A stretch of DNA of 64,000 nt from Paractinoplanes ovalisporus (GCF_016834655.1 NZ_JAENHP010000002.1:372001-436000), one strand, 5' to 3'. Shown: positions 22,972 to 32,343, counted from the first letter of the stretch. Notes: generated by a model from the sequence alone, not told the origin. Numbers and translations: made by a program.

Positions 22972-23811
22972 ATGGCTTGGCTCCGCGGCACCCGACTGGC
23001 TGTGCTGAGCGGGGTGTTGGTGGTGGCCGCGGCGGCGGGGTCGGCGGCGGCCGCGAAGAAAGACGGCCCGGGATTGTTCGCGGTACGGCAGGTGCCGGCA
23101 GCCGCACCCACGGCCGAGCCGGTGCCGGTGGCGGCGCCGGCCCCGAAAACGCTGCCGGTCATGGACTACTGGGACTCGCCGCGAGGGTTCCCGCGCGATC
23201 CCGACCCGATGTCGACCCGGGCCGTGACGGAAGGGCTGCGACCACGGCATCGGCTCGCCGTGTACGACACTCCGGGCGGGAAACCACGGGCGTTCCTGGG
23301 CCGGTCGATCAGCGGGATGCCGGTCACCGTGCCGATCGTGGAGCGGCGTCAGGGCTGGGCCGGGGTGTTGCTGCCCTCGGTCAACCGGCGCGTCGGATGG
23401 GTGCCGCCCGGCGGGTGGGAGACGCGGCGGCTCGGCGACCAGCTGTTCGTCGACCTGAGCGAGCGGCGGTTGACCTGGCTGCGCGACGGCCGGGAACACG
23501 GCTCGTGGGAGGTGGCAGTGGGATCGAGGCGGACTCCTACGCCACAGGGGAGGACCTACGTGATGGGGCGGACGATCACAAGCGGTTCCGTGTACGGGGG
23601 ACTGGACGCCCTCGTGCTGGGCGCGGTGCCCGACGACCGGGACGCCCTGGCGGCCTCGCTGCGGGACGGGCACACGGCGATCCACGGGTGGCGGGACCGG
23701 TCGGCGTTCGGGCGCAGCATCTCCAACGGGTGCGTCCGGATGCCGCTGAAGGCCCAGCAGGCGCTGCTCGACGGGATCCCCGAGGGGTCAGTGGTCCACG
23801 TCGTCGAGTGA
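22972..23811 (+). CDS. secreted L,D-transpeptidase (YkuD domain)
   Basis: 279 residues: an Ala-rich signal peptide or anchor (about 5-28), a Pro/Ala linker, an SH3-like stretch (about 75-145) and a YkuD catalytic domain. The active-site motif appears as AIHGWRDR followed 15 residues on by SISNGCVRMP with nucleophile C254; the usual SHGCVRM has Asn for His here. It forms 3-3 peptidoglycan cross-links or attaches proteins outside the membrane. The 3' end overlaps a convergent small gene by 24 bp. Confidence 0.9.
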   Translation: MAWLRGTRLAVLSGVLVVAAAAGSAAAAKKDGPGLFAVRQVPAAAPTAEPVPVAAPAPKTLPVMDYWDSPRGFPRDPDPMSTRAVTEGLRPRHRLAVYDTPGGKPRAFLGRSISGMPVTVPIVERRQGWAGVLLPSVNRRVGWVPPGGWETRRLGDQLFVDLSERRLTWLRDGREHGSWEVAVGSRRTPTPQGRTYVMGRTITSGSVYGGLDALVLGAVPDDRDALAASLRDGHTAIHGWRDRSAFGRSISNGCVRMPLKAQQALLDGIPEGSVVHVVE

Positions 23812-24096
23812 GGTGCGCCGCCACTGGGCCTTGGCCGCGGCCCGTTCCTCGTCGGCGCCGGCCGCCCGCAGCAGCTCCAGCACGGGCCAGTAGGAGATCG
23901 TCTCGGCCTGGCCGCCGGTGACCACCCGGTGCAGGTAGTCGCCCAGCACGTCACCCAGGACCAGACCGTCGCGGGTGACGGCCCGCACGGCGGGCAACGC
24001 GCCGGAGTGGTCGTCGGCCGGCCCCAGCCCCTCGATCAGCGCGGTGATGCGGTCGGCCTCGGAGCGCTGCTGCTCGGTCAGTCCCGGCTTCTGCAT
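23788..24096 (-). CDS. conserved small hypothetical protein
   Basis: 102 residues from ATG 24096, acidic and helical, no membrane segment or signal peptide. Recognisable pieces are a helix EADRITALIEGLG, the block VTRDGLVLGDVLGDYLHRVV and a C-terminal KAQWRRTSLDDVDH. I do not recognise a characterised family. An upstream in-frame start at 24138 is less likely because it would sit in the promoter region. It converges with the L,D-transpeptidase gene. Confidence 0.65.
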   Translation of the reverse strand: MQKPGLTEQQRSEADRITALIEGLGPADDHSGALPAVRAVTRDGLVLGDVLGDYLHRVVTGGQAETISYWPVLELLRAAGADEERAAAKAQWRRTSLDDVDH

Positions 24097-24153
24097 GTCG
24101 TCACCGTAAGCGGCCCCGCCAAGGTTTTGGGGGCGCAACCATTTACGCAGGCC

Positions 24154-24209
24154 GCCCGGGTGGGTTTCGCGTTCTGGACGCGTCAGCGGCCAGCGAAGCC
24201 CGCCCGGGC
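24154..24209 (+). terminator. long 17-bp inverted repeat (possible terminator)
   Basis: GCCCGGGTGGGTTTCGC (24154-24170) pairs with GCGAAGCCCGCCCGGGC (24193-24209); in plus-strand RNA the two mismatched positions become G-U pairs, so all 17 pairs form. The loop is 22 nt. It lies in the 149-bp gap between the small gene and the 3' end of the leftward XRE regulator. No T-run follows, so termination, or another role such as a processing site, is unproved. Confidence 0.45.
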
Positions 24210-24245
24210 CCTCGGCGTGAGCGACGGTCCGTACCCCTCACCCCG

Positions 24246-25067
24246 CTACGACATCGTTTTGAAGCTTGTTCCCATGACCGCGAGCAGATCGAGTTTGCCG
24301 TGGCTCTCGCTGCCGGGGGTTGCGGTGAAGACCAGCAGCGCCTGGGCCTGATCGGGGTCCTGCAGGCTCTGGCAGAACAGGTCGAGCCGGCCGACCTGCG
24401 GGTGCACGAAGCGTTTGGTGTCGCTCCAGCGCAGGCCGACCTCGTGCCGGTTCCAGAGGGTGGCGAACTCGGAGCTCTCGCGCATCAGGACGTCGACCAG
24501 TTCCTGGCCCAGGGGACCGGCCGTGCGCAGCGCCGAAGCCAGGAAGCGGCCCTGCTTGTCGTGGTCCTCGGGGAGATAGAGCGAACGGTCGCCGGTGAAC
24601 CAGCGGTAGACGGCGCTGCGGGCGTGCCCCTGAAAGGCGGTCTCGTCACCGAACAGCGCGACCGCGGGCGGGGTTTGCCGCAGCGTCTCGCCGAGCGGGC
24701 TGATGACCTGGGCCGGAGTGTCGGTGAGGCGGTCCAGGATGCGCATCAGGCCGGGGCTGACATGGTCGCCGGCGCCGCGCTGGGCCGGGCTGTAGCCGCA
24801 CAGCCCGAACAGGTGGTCCCGCTCGTCGGGGGTCAGCCGCAGGCCCCGCGCGACGGCGGCCAGCATCGGCGGGGAGGGCTGCGGGCCGTCCCCGCGTTCC
24901 AGGCGGGCGAAGTAGTCGGCGGACATGTCGCACAGCTCGGCCACCTCCTCGCGGCGCAGACCCCGGGCCCGGCGGCGGGCACCGCGGCGCAGACCCACGT
25001 CCTCGGGTTGCAGGGCTTCGCGGCGGGCCCGCAGGAAGGCGCCGAGCGAGGCGCGGTCGAACGTCAT
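24246..25067 (-). CDS. XRE-family regulator with MmyB-like ligand domain
   Basis: 273 residues. The N-terminal helix-turn-helix (about 5-75) reads LRREEVAELCDMSADYFARLERG, the style seen in the actinobacterial MmyB-like group. The rest is a PAS-like ligand-binding domain (VISPLGETL, AVYRWFTGDRSL, HEVGLRWSDTKRF). Family members are often divergent from the oxidoreductase they control, as here: an SDR gene starts 125 bp away in the other direction. Known relatives bind fatty acids or aromatics. ATG 25067 is preferred to the in-frame start at 25103. Confidence 0.88.
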   Translation of the reverse strand: MTFDRASLGAFLRARREALQPEDVGLRRGARRRARGLRREEVAELCDMSADYFARLERGDGPQPSPPMLAAVARGLRLTPDERDHLFGLCGYSPAQRGAGDHVSPGLMRILDRLTDTPAQVISPLGETLRQTPPAVALFGDETAFQGHARSAVYRWFTGDRSLYLPEDHDKQGRFLASALRTAGPLGQELVDVLMRESSEFATLWNRHEVGLRWSDTKRFVHPQVGRLDLFCQSLQDPDQAQALLVFTATPGSESHGKLDLLAVMGTSFKTMS

Positions 25068-25192
25068 GTCCCGATCGTCGCGGAAACCGGCGGGCTCATC
25101 CACGACCTGGCATTCAGTGGTTGAGCCGTGCCTTCATCCGCCGCGCGGCGGGGCCTGTGATGGGAGGACCAACCCCGATCGAGGAGTACGCA

Positions 25193-26017
25193 ATGAGCAA
25201 GTGGACCACCGCATCGATGCGTGACATGTCCGGCCGGACCGTGGTGGTGACCGGGGCCGGCCGCGGGATCGGCCTGATCACGGCGACCGAGCTGGCGCGG
25301 GCCGGGGCCCGGGTCGTGGTGGCGGGGCGCAAGCCGGTGCCGGGGCCGTTCGAGTACCGGCACCTCGACGTGTCGGACCTCGGGTCGGTGCGGGCGTTCG
25401 CCGGCCAGTGGACGGGCGGGCTCGACGTGCTGGTCAACAACGCCGGCGTGATGGACGTGCCGGCGTCGCGGACCCGGGACGGGCTCGACCTGCAGACCGC
25501 GACCAACTACTTCGGGCTGTGGGCGCTGACCAACCTGATGCTGCCGCACGTCACGGACCGGGTCGTGCACGTCTCCAGCCAGCTGCACCGGCGGGCCAAG
25601 CTCGACCTGGACGACCTGGACTGGCAGTCCCGCCCGTACCACCCGTTGCAGGCGTACCAGGACTCCAAACTGGCCGTGGTGCTGTTCTCGCTGGCCCTGC
25701 AACGGCGTCTGGGCAACGGGGTGCGCTCGATCGTGGCCCATCCCGGGATCGCGCGGACGGGGCTGGTCGGCCACTCGTGGATGGACGTCATCAACCGGGT
25801 GCCGTTCCTCACCCAGGACGCCGAGCACGGCGCGCTGCCCCTGCTCTATGCGGCCACCGAGGACGTGCCGGGCAACGCCTACGTCGGGCCCGACGGTTTC
25901 GCCAGCATCAAAGGCTTTCCCGCCGTACGGCTTCCCTCCCGCGCCGGCCGCGACGAGGCGACCGCCGAGCGGCTGTGGACGGCGACCGAGGCCCTGGTGG
26001 GTAGTCTCGTGCCGTGA
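25193..26017 (+). CDS. SDR-family oxidoreductase
   Basis: 274 residues. TGAGRGIG cofactor motif, NNAGVM, and catalytic YQDSKLAV are all intact. GAGGAG six bases before ATG 25193 fixes the start. It is the likely target of the divergent XRE regulator. It overlaps a NUDIX gene by 4 bp. Substrate unknown; the sequence resembles the WWOX/RDH-like group, like the first SDR in the window. Confidence 0.88.
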   Translation: MSKWTTASMRDMSGRTVVVTGAGRGIGLITATELARAGARVVVAGRKPVPGPFEYRHLDVSDLGSVRAFAGQWTGGLDVLVNNAGVMDVPASRTRDGLDLQTATNYFGLWALTNLMLPHVTDRVVHVSSQLHRRAKLDLDDLDWQSRPYHPLQAYQDSKLAVVLFSLALQRRLGNGVRSIVAHPGIARTGLVGHSWMDVINRVPFLTQDAEHGALPLLYAATEDVPGNAYVGPDGFASIKGFPAVRLPSRAGRDEATAERLWTATEALVGSLVP

Positions 26018-26418
26018 CGTCTGAAGTGATCGCGGCGGCCTGGGTCCACGTCCGCGAGCGCCGGGTCCTGGTGGTGCGGGCCGCCAATTCCGACGCGTTC
26101 TATCTGCCCGGCGGCAAACCGGAACCCGACGAGACGTACGCCGAGGCGGCCGCGCGCGAGGTCTCCGAGGAGGTCGGGCTTGTCGTCGACCCGGCCGACC
26201 TGAGCCTGTTCACCGAGATCGTGGCGCCCGCCCACAACCGGCCGCCCGGCACCACCGTGCGGCTGATCTGCTTCGTCGGCGGCAAGACCGAGGACGAGCC
26301 CCGGGCCCGCAACGAGATCGCCGAACTGGACTGGTTCACCTCGGCGTCGTCCGGCCGGTGCGCCCCGGCGATCCGCCTGCTGGTGGCCGAACTGGTCAGG
26401 GCCGGTCTGATCGACTGA
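26014..26418 (+). CDS. NUDIX hydrolase
   Basis: 134 residues with a complete Nudix box, beginning [14 protein letters not shown] and ending REVSEEVG (about 30-52), which binds Mg2+ and hydrolyses nucleoside diphosphates linked to another moiety. Substrate is unpredictable from sequence. GTG start overlaps the SDR stop by 4 bp, so it may be coupled to it. It converges on a second NUDIX gene with a 23-bp overlap. Confidence 0.9.
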   Translation: MTSEVIAAAWVHVRERRVLVVRAANSDAFYLPGGKPEPDETYAEAAAREVSEEVGLVVDPADLSLFTEIVAPAHNRPPGTTVRLICFVGGKTEDEPRARNEIAELDWFTSASSGRCAPAIRLLVAELVRAGLID

Positions 26419-26896
26419 ACCAGCGGGCGGCCACCGCGGTGTGGATGCTGAAGCCGAGCTCGGCCGGGCCCGGGAGAATTTCCCAGCCGTGGGTCTCGTC
26501 GTTCGGGACGTCATCGGGCAGGTCGGCCTCGGACGCGAGCGGCGGGAAGAGGGCGAAGACGAGCAGCGTGCCGTCGGGGGCGCTCACCGTGTCGTACAGG
26601 GTGGCCGTGGCCGGGTCGACGACCAGAGCCGTCTCCTCCCGCAGTTCCCGGGCCGCGGCGTCCGGCCAGGACTCGCCGAAGTCGATGAAACCGCCCGGCA
26701 GCGCAAGCCGGTCGGCCGCGGGCGGGATGGCCCGGCGCACCACCAGCAGGCCGTCGGCGACCGGCTGCACGGCGACCGCGACCGGCGTGGGGTTGCGGTA
26801 GGAGGTCTCGCCACAGGCGGCGCAGCGGCGCGGCCAGGGCTGGCCAGGGGTGAAACGGGCGCCGCAGAACGTGCAGTGCTTGACCTTGTCCGGCAT
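26396..26896 (-). CDS. NUDIX hydrolase with N-terminal zinc ribbon
   Basis: 166 residues. A zinc ribbon (HCTFCGARF and RRCAACGET, about 7-32) precedes a Nudix domain whose box begins [15 protein letters not shown] and ends RELREETAL. The architecture resembles NudC-like or ADP-ribose pyrophosphatase-like enzymes, possibly acting on NADH or capped RNA; this cannot be decided by eye. It is 8 bp after, and probably co-transcribed with, the hypothetical gene at 26905-27687. Confidence 0.88.
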   Translation of the reverse strand: MPDKVKHCTFCGARFTPGQPWPRRCAACGETSYRNPTPVAVAVQPVADGLLVVRRAIPPAADRLALPGGFIDFGESWPDAAARELREETALVVDPATATLYDTVSAPDGTLLVFALFPPLASEADLPDDVPNDETHGWEILPGPAELGFSIHTAVAARWFSRSDRP

Positions 26897-26904
26897 GGAC
26901 CTGC

Positions 26905-27687
26905 TCAGGCGTGGAGCGGCGAGTTGCAGGCCGCCACCAGCGCCTGACGGCACGCGTTGAGCAGCGGGCGCAGGGCCGCATCGCGTTGCTGGGCCTCGTA
27001 ACCGTTGAGGGCGCCGCCGGGCGCGTTGGTCTCGGCCAGCGCGAGCACCTGGTCGAGGATCGACGCCCGCGCGAACAGGCGGCGGGAGCGCGGGTCGAAC
27101 CCGGCCGGCAGCGTGGCCGTGCTCTCGGGGCGGCGCAACTGTTGCAGGGCCCCGGCCAGCTCCGGCTTCCACTGGGCCACGTCGAGCTTGGTCAGCTGGG
27201 TGGTCGCCTCGCCCAGGGCCAGGGTCAGCTCGCCCTCGGCCTCGGCCGCGCCCATCTGGAAGACCGGCTTGTATTCCTCGACCGGGAAATAGCGCCACAG
27301 CACCGTCTCGAACTCGGTGCCCGAGCCGGAGACGTGGCGCCGCACCTCGGGCACGATGCCGAAGGTGGGCGTCATCACGGCCTCGCCGGCCAGCATGGCG
27401 GCGCCGGTCAGCGGGCCCGGGCCGGGCAGGCCGCGCGGGTCGCCGGGGGCGGGCAGCACCAGACGGATGTCGTCGGGGTGGACCTTGGCGAACACCGGCA
27501 GGCCCTGCGGCAGCGGCACATCGGTCCACGTGCCGGGCGCGTCGGCGACGAGGTGCTCCTCGTCGCGGGCGATCTCGTCGGGCAGCTCGTCGAAGGGCAC
27601 CAGGCCGGCGCGCCAGGCGCGCACCCAGGCCACGAACCGGGTCGAGCGCCGCGCAACGCGGGTGGCCGCATCAGCAGCGGGGGACAT
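26905..27687 (-). CDS. conserved hypothetical protein
   Basis: 260 residues, cytoplasmic, no recognised domain. Conserved-looking segments are the N-terminal helices (about 10-40, [17 protein letters not shown]), a core [15 protein letters not shown] then [19 protein letters not shown], and a Leu-rich C-terminus. I know similar uncharacterised proteins in other actinobacteria only as hypothetical. ATG 27687 follows GGGGG and is preferred to the upstream in-frame start at 27759. It is followed closely by the zinc-ribbon NUDIX gene and divergent from DUF3097. Confidence 0.7.
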   Translation of the reverse strand: MSPAADAATRVARRSTRFVAWVRAWRAGLVPFDELPDEIARDEEHLVADAPGTWTDVPLPQGLPVFAKVHPDDIRLVLPAPGDPRGLPGPGPLTGAAMLAGEAVMTPTFGIVPEVRRHVSGSGTEFETVLWRYFPVEEYKPVFQMGAAEAEGELTLALGEATTQLTKLDVAQWKPELAGALQQLRRPESTATLPAGFDPRSRRLFARASILDQVLALAETNAPGGALNGYEAQQRDAALRPLLNACRQALVAACNSPLHA

Positions 27688-27776
27688 GCGAGCAAGGGTA
27701 CGTGGCACCAGGGAAGTCTGTCTCGGCCGGAGAGTCAGAAAGGTCGTGTCCCAACGCACGGGTTACCGTGCCTTGC

Positions 27777-28583
27777 ATGTATGGGGAGGACGTGCTCAAG
27801 GGGGACTGGCGGCGCCGCAAGGTGGTGCCCGAGGTGGACGCCGAACGCGATCTGGTCGTCGAGGACGTCGACTCCGGGTTCTGCGGGGCGGTGGTCGGAT
27901 TCGAGCTGGGCGCGGTCGTGCTGGAGGACCGGCACGGCAAGCGGCGCAACTTCCCGCTCGAACCGGCGGCGTTCCTGCTCGACGGCAAGCCGGTGACGCT
28001 GCGGCGGCCCGCAGCCGGGCCGGCCGTGCAGCAGAGGCGGGTCACGGCTTCGGGGTCGATCGCCGTCGCGGGCGTCCAGGCCCAGGTCGCCAAGGCCAGC
28101 CGCATCTGGGTCGAGGGCATCCACGACGCCGCCCTGGTCGAGCGCATCTGGGGTGACGACCTGCGGATCGAGGGCATCGTGGTCGAGCCGCTGGACGGTA
28201 TCGACGACCTGGCGGGCGCGGTGCGCGGATTCCAGCCGGGGCCGACGAGGAAGCTCGGGGTGCTGGTCGACCACCTCGTGCCCGGGAGCAAGGAGAGCCG
28301 CATCGTGGCCGCCGTGACCGATCCGAACGTGCTGGTCACCGGTCATCCGTACGTGGACATCTGGCAGGCCGTGAAACCGTCACGCGTGGGCTTGTCGAAG
28401 TGGCCGGTCATCCCGCCCGGGCGGCCCTGGAAAGAGGGCATCTGCCAGGCCGTGGGGGTGCGCGAGCCGGCCGACATGTGGCGGCGGATCCTCAAGTCGG
28501 TGAACAGCTACAAGGACGTCGAGACGCCGTTGATCAACTCGATGGAACGGCTGATCGACTTCGTCACCGTGCTCGACGACTGA
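27777..28583 (+). CDS. DUF3097-family protein
   Basis: 268 residues, an actinobacterial family of unknown function. Typical blocks: an N-terminal barrel (VVPEVDAERDLVVEDV, GAVVLEDRHGKRRNFPL), then RIWVEGIHDAALVERIWGDD, LGVLVDHLVPGSKESRI, and HPYVDIWQAVKP. The EGxxDAxLVE and DHLVPGSKE blocks resemble a TOPRIM-like core with acidic residues, which suggests nucleic acid binding; this is my inference. The last 20 bp overlap the convergent MocR-type gene. Confidence 0.88.
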   Translation: MYGEDVLKGDWRRRKVVPEVDAERDLVVEDVDSGFCGAVVGFELGAVVLEDRHGKRRNFPLEPAAFLLDGKPVTLRRPAAGPAVQQRRVTASGSIAVAGVQAQVAKASRIWVEGIHDAALVERIWGDDLRIEGIVVEPLDGIDDLAGAVRGFQPGPTRKLGVLVDHLVPGSKESRIVAAVTDPNVLVTGHPYVDIWQAVKPSRVGLSKWPVIPPGRPWKEGICQAVGVREPADMWRRILKSVNSYKDVETPLINSMERLIDFVTVLDD

Positions 28584-30015
28584 GCGCTCGGCCGAGACGT
28601 TCCGCGGCCTCGGTGAGGCGGTCGGGTGGGTGGGCGGCGTAGCCCAGGATCAGGCCCGGTGGGCCGTCCACGTGGCGGTGCCAGCTGAGCGGGTGGACGA
28701 GGACCCTTTTTTCGGCGGCTTGTCTGGCTAGCGTTTCGTCCGATTCGTCGCTTTCTAGCATGATCAGCAGATGCAGGCCGGCGGCGACACCGGTGACCTG
28801 GGCGTCGGGCAGGTGCGTGCGGAGGGCGGCCAGCAACGCGTCCCGGCGGCGGCGCTGACGGGTGCGGACGTTGCGCAGGTGCCGCTCGTAGTCGCCGGTC
28901 GCGAGCAGCCGGGCCAGCACCAGCTGCGGCAACGCCGGGTTGCCGAGGTCGCTGTCGTGCTTGGCGGTCAGCAGGTCGGGCTGCAGGCGGCGCGGGGCGA
29001 TCAGCCAGCCGAGCCGCATCCCCGGGGCCAGAGACTTCGAGACACTTCCCGCGTACGCGACGTGGTCGGGCCCCGAACCCTGCAGAGCGGCCACCGGAGC
29101 GCGGTCGTAGCGGTGCTCGGCGTCGTAGTCGTCCTCGATGACCAGGCCTCCCCGGGCGGCCCAGGCCAGCAGCGCGCGCCGCCGGGCCGGGCTGAGCACG
29201 ACGCCGGTCGGGAACTGGTGGGCCGGCGTGAGGACGGCCGCGTCCTGGGTCAGCGCCCCGACCACGAGCCCCTCGGCATCGACCGGGACGGGCTCCGGCC
29301 GTACACCCCAATGGGCCAGCTGGTCCCGCGCCCCGCGTGACCCCGGATCCTCGACGGCCACGCGGACCTTTCCCGCGGCGTGCAGCGTCTGGGCCAGTAG
29401 CGCCAGGGCCTGCGCGACGCCGCCGACCACGATCACGTCGTCGGGCTCGGCGTGGATGCCCCGGGTGCGGGCCAGCCAGCCCGCCAGTTCGGCGCGCAGC
29501 CACGGGGTGCCGCCCGGATCCCCGTACCCCAGGTCGGCCGCCGTGATCCCGTCGAGCACGGCCCGTTCGGCGCGCAACCACGCCGTACGGGGAAAGGCCG
29601 ACAGGTCCGGGATCCCCGGGGACAGGTCGATGTCGATGCCCTCGGCCGGCGGGAGCGGCAACCGCAGGGTGTCCAGCGAACGACGGCGGTCCGAGGGGGC
29701 ATCCCGGACGCCGGGCCGGGCGATGATCGTCGTGCCGGCGCCGGTGCGGGCGGCGGCCAGCCCCTCGTCGATGAGCCGCTGGTAGGCGTCGACCACCACA
29801 CCCCGCGAGACCCGCAGTTCCGCCGCGAGCAACCGGGTGGCCGGCAGCCGCGTGCCGGTGGTGAGCCGTCCGTTGGCCACGGCGGCCCGCAGCCCGTCGG
29901 TCAGCCAGGTGGTCAGCCCCTTGGCGGGCGCATCCCCGGGCCGCAGCTGGAGGAAGTCCGAGCCGGAAATTGGTCCCCCTGAGTGCGGACGGATTGGTCC
30001 TTCAAACCGGACCAT
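28564..30015 (-). CDS. MocR-family regulator (GntR HTH + aminotransferase-like domain)
   Basis: Up to 483 residues: a GntR winged helix (about 30-100; LPATRLLAAELRVSRGVVVDAYQRLIDEG) joined to a fold-type I aminotransferase domain. The PLP lysine is in YAGSVSKSLAPG, preceded by VIEDDYDAEHRYD. MocR proteins use PLP or an aldimine as effector and often control vitamin B6, GABA or transporter genes; the divergent EamA transporter is the likely target. The ATG at 30015 lies within repeats that look like its operator, so the true start may be further in. Confidence 0.9.
   Translation of the reverse strand: MVRFEGPIRPHSGGPISGSDFLQLRPGDAPAKGLTTWLTDGLRAAVANGRLTTGTRLPATRLLAAELRVSRGVVVDAYQRLIDEGLAAARTGAGTTIIARPGVRDAPSDRRRSLDTLRLPLPPAEGIDIDLSPGIPDLSAFPRTAWLRAERAVLDGITAADLGYGDPGGTPWLRAELAGWLARTRGIHAEPDDVIVVGGVAQALALLAQTLHAAGKVRVAVEDPGSRGARDQLAHWGVRPEPVPVDAEGLVVGALTQDAAVLTPAHQFPTGVVLSPARRRALLAWAARGGLVIEDDYDAEHRYDRAPVAALQGSGPDHVAYAGSVSKSLAPGMRLGWLIAPRRLQPDLLTAKHDSDLGNPALPQLVLARLLATGDYERHLRNVRTRQRRRRDALLAALRTHLPDAQVTGVAAGLHLLIMLESDESDETLARQAAEKRVLVHPLSWHRHVDGPPGLILGYAAHPPDRLTEAAERLGRALSRRAR
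29969..30015. promoter_or_regulatory. MocR-type operator: two direct repeats and one inverted
   Basis: ATTGGTCC occurs at 29969-29976 and 29993-30000, 24 bp apart, and its inverse GGACCAT at 30009-30015. Two same-face direct sites plus one inverted half-site is the arrangement described for MocR regulators. It lies at the border of the regulator and the divergent transporter, so it probably controls both. Confidence 0.6.
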
Positions 30016-30035
30016 ACCGCGACCAGCATCGGTCT

Positions 30036-30944
30036 GTGAGATTGAGTGCCCTGGCCGGCGCGACCGGCATGACCTTCGTCGGCGGCAGCGTGGCCGTCTC
30101 CGCCTTCCTGGCCGACGCGCCTTCGCTGACCGTGCAGTCCCTGCGTTACGCCGTGGCCTGCCTGCTCCTTCTGCTGTACGTGTTTCTGTACGCCCGGGGC
30201 CGTGTGCTGCGCCCCCGCGGCACCGAGTGGCTGTGGCTGGGCGGCGTCGTGCTGACCGGCATGGTCGTCTTCAACGTGGCCCTGGTGCAGGGTTCCCGCC
30301 ACGCCGAGCCGGCCGTCCTGGGGGTGGCCGTGGCGTGTGTCCCGTTGCTGCTGGCCGTGGCCGGACCGCTGCTGGAGGGCCGCGCCCCCGCCGCCCACCT
30401 GGTCGTGGCCGCCCTGGTCGTCACCGTGGGCGCCGCGCTGGTGCAGGGCCTGGGCCGCACCGACGGCATCGGTCTGCTGTGGGCGCTGGTCACGTTCGCC
30501 TGCGAGGCCGGTTTCACGCTGCTGGCCGTCCCCGTGCTGGGCCGTCACGGCCCGTTGGGCGTCTCGGTGCACGCCACGTGGATGGCCGCGGTCGCTTTCG
30601 GGGCCGGTGGCTTGTTCTGGGAGGGCCCCCGAGCCATCCTGCGGCTGCACCTGGACGACGTACTGGCCGGCGCCTATCTGGCCGTTCTGGTGACCGCCGT
30701 GGCGTTCGTCCTCTGGTACACGTGCGTGCAGCGGCTGGGTTCGGCCCGGACCGGCCTGCTGACGGGGATCGCTCCCGTTTCGGCCGCCGTGGTGGGGGTG
30801 GCGCTGGGCGGCCCGGTGCCCGGGCTGGCCGTGTGGGTCGGTGTGGCCGTGGTCGCCGCCGGGCTGGCGCTCGGTTTCCGCTCCGAGCCCGCCGTGCCCG
30901 CCCCTGCTCCTGGTCCCGCCGCCGAACAATCGATCTTGCGGTGA
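30036..30944 (+). CDS. EamA/DMT-family transporter
   Basis: 302 residues with about ten membrane helices in two EamA repeats (first about 1-135, second about 145-285). Small-residue motifs such as SLRYAVACLLLLLY and GSARTGLLTGIAPVSAAVVG fit drug/metabolite exporters. GTG at 30036 is chosen because it gives the first membrane helix at once. Divergent from, and probably regulated by, the MocR gene; the cargo may be an amine, amino acid or B6-related compound. The 94 bp after it hold a near match to the DnaA box (CTGTCCACA, 31027-31035) and nothing else. Confidence 0.85.
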   Translation: MRLSALAGATGMTFVGGSVAVSAFLADAPSLTVQSLRYAVACLLLLLYVFLYARGRVLRPRGTEWLWLGGVVLTGMVVFNVALVQGSRHAEPAVLGVAVACVPLLLAVAGPLLEGRAPAAHLVVAALVVTVGAALVQGLGRTDGIGLLWALVTFACEAGFTLLAVPVLGRHGPLGVSVHATWMAAVAFGAGGLFWEGPRAILRLHLDDVLAGAYLAVLVTAVAFVLWYTCVQRLGSARTGLLTGIAPVSAAVVGVALGGPVPGLAVWVGVAVVAAGLALGFRSEPAVPAPAPGPAAEQSILR

Positions 30945-31038
30945 GTAGGGAGTTCCGCCACCGCCTCCCCCACCCTCCCCGGGAAGTGCCAGGGACGCTA
31001 CGCGCCTGTCAAGGGGGTGGGGCCGGCTGTCCACAGGG

Positions 31039-32343
31039 TTATGCGAGATGTTTCGGATCGCGCTTGAAGACGAACGTCGCGATGTCGAGCGCCGCCACCG
31101 ACACGTCGTCGTGGCGCAGGATCTGCAGCAGCTCGCCCTCGTTCTCGCCCTCCACGCCGCGCCACCGGTCCGGCCCCTCGCGGGTGAAGCGCGTCCAGTG
31201 GTTCGGCCCGGTCATCACCAGCGAATCCCCGTCACACGTGATCTCGAACTCGCGCCCCATCCACCACCAGCGCCCCACGACCGCGGCCGCCTCGCCGGTC
31301 GGCGGCACCGGCGGCTGCCAGGGCGCGGTGAGCACCGGCTCCCCGTCCACGACCGTCGAGAGCGCGGACAGCGCCACCTTCTTGATCGAGGTGCCGGCCA
31401 GCCCGTACGAGTTGGCGAAGACGATCACCCCGAGGCGGCTGCGCCGGTGCACGGCGAAGTGGGCCACGTATCCCGGCATCGAACCGCCGTGGCCCACGAA
31501 CACCCGCTCGCCGGCCCGGTAGAGCTGCGGTCCGAGCCCGTGCCCGCCGGTCCACGACTCGAGGTCGCTGATCACCACCGGGGCGCACATCTCGTCGACG
31601 GTCTCGCGGGCCAGCACCGTGGGGGCGGGGTCGGTCCAGAACGCGGCCCACTTCGCCATGTCGGTGACGGTCGACCAGAGCTGCCCGGCCGGGGCCATCG
31701 CGCCCGCGTCGAGGCGCGGCTCCTCGTGCAGCGACCGATCGAGGGAGTGCACGACGTAGCCGCGGGCGAACGGCTCGACCGGAGCGTAGGTCGTGCGCTT
31801 CATGCCGAGCGGGTCGAGCACCCGCTTGCCGGCCAGCGTCTGCCACGTCTCCCCGGTGACCTTCTCGAGGACGGCGCCGAGCAGCCCGTACGCCAGATTG
31901 GAGTAGCGGTAGCGGCGGAACGGGGGCCCGACGACCTTGTCGTAGCCCAGCTCGGCCAGCAACGTGTCGACGTCGCCGCCCACGGTTCGCTCCCACCACG
32001 CGCCGTCCGGCTCGCGGGTCAGGCCCGAGATGTGGCCCAGCAGCTGGCGCAGCGTGACCCCGCCGATCGGCGTGCCGGGCAGGTGCCGGTAGAGCAGGTC
32101 GTCGAGCGCGAAGGCGCCCTCGTCGCGCAGCTGCATGACCAGCGTGGCGGTGATCGTCTTGGTGATCGACCCGAGCCGGTACTGCGTCTTGGCGTCGGGC
32201 CGGGGTTGCTCGCCCGCGAACACCTGGTGCAGCACCGCCCGGTCCCGCACGATCGCCAGAGCGAGGGACGGCGTACGCCCCTCGGCCTGCGCGCGGACGG
32301 CGATCTCGTCGACCCGTCGGCCGGTCTCCGGCAGCAGTGACAC
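31039..32343 (-). CDS. serine hydrolase, beta-lactamase (class C / PBP-like) family
   Basis: 434 residues. The catalytic S-x-x-K is in GSITKTIT (about residue 59-62) and the Y-x-N in YRYSNLAYG (about 143-150); a C-terminal H/K-x-G-like strand is GHGGSMPG. A separate C-terminal domain (about 340-434) resembles the lipocalin-like tail of such esterases. No signal peptide is visible, so an intracellular esterase or peptidase is more likely than a beta-lactamase. GTG 32343 follows GAGAGGG. Confidence 0.88.
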   Translation of the reverse strand: MSLLPETGRRVDEIAVRAQAEGRTPSLALAIVRDRAVLHQVFAGEQPRPDAKTQYRLGSITKTITATLVMQLRDEGAFALDDLLYRHLPGTPIGGVTLRQLLGHISGLTREPDGAWWERTVGGDVDTLLAELGYDKVVGPPFRRYRYSNLAYGLLGAVLEKVTGETWQTLAGKRVLDPLGMKRTTYAPVEPFARGYVVHSLDRSLHEEPRLDAGAMAPAGQLWSTVTDMAKWAAFWTDPAPTVLARETVDEMCAPVVISDLESWTGGHGLGPQLYRAGERVFVGHGGSMPGYVAHFAVHRRSRLGVIVFANSYGLAGTSIKKVALSALSTVVDGEPVLTAPWQPPVPPTGEAAAVVGRWWWMGREFEITCDGDSLVMTGPNHWTRFTREGPDRWRGVEGENEGELLQILRHDDVSVAALDIATFVFKRDPKHLA

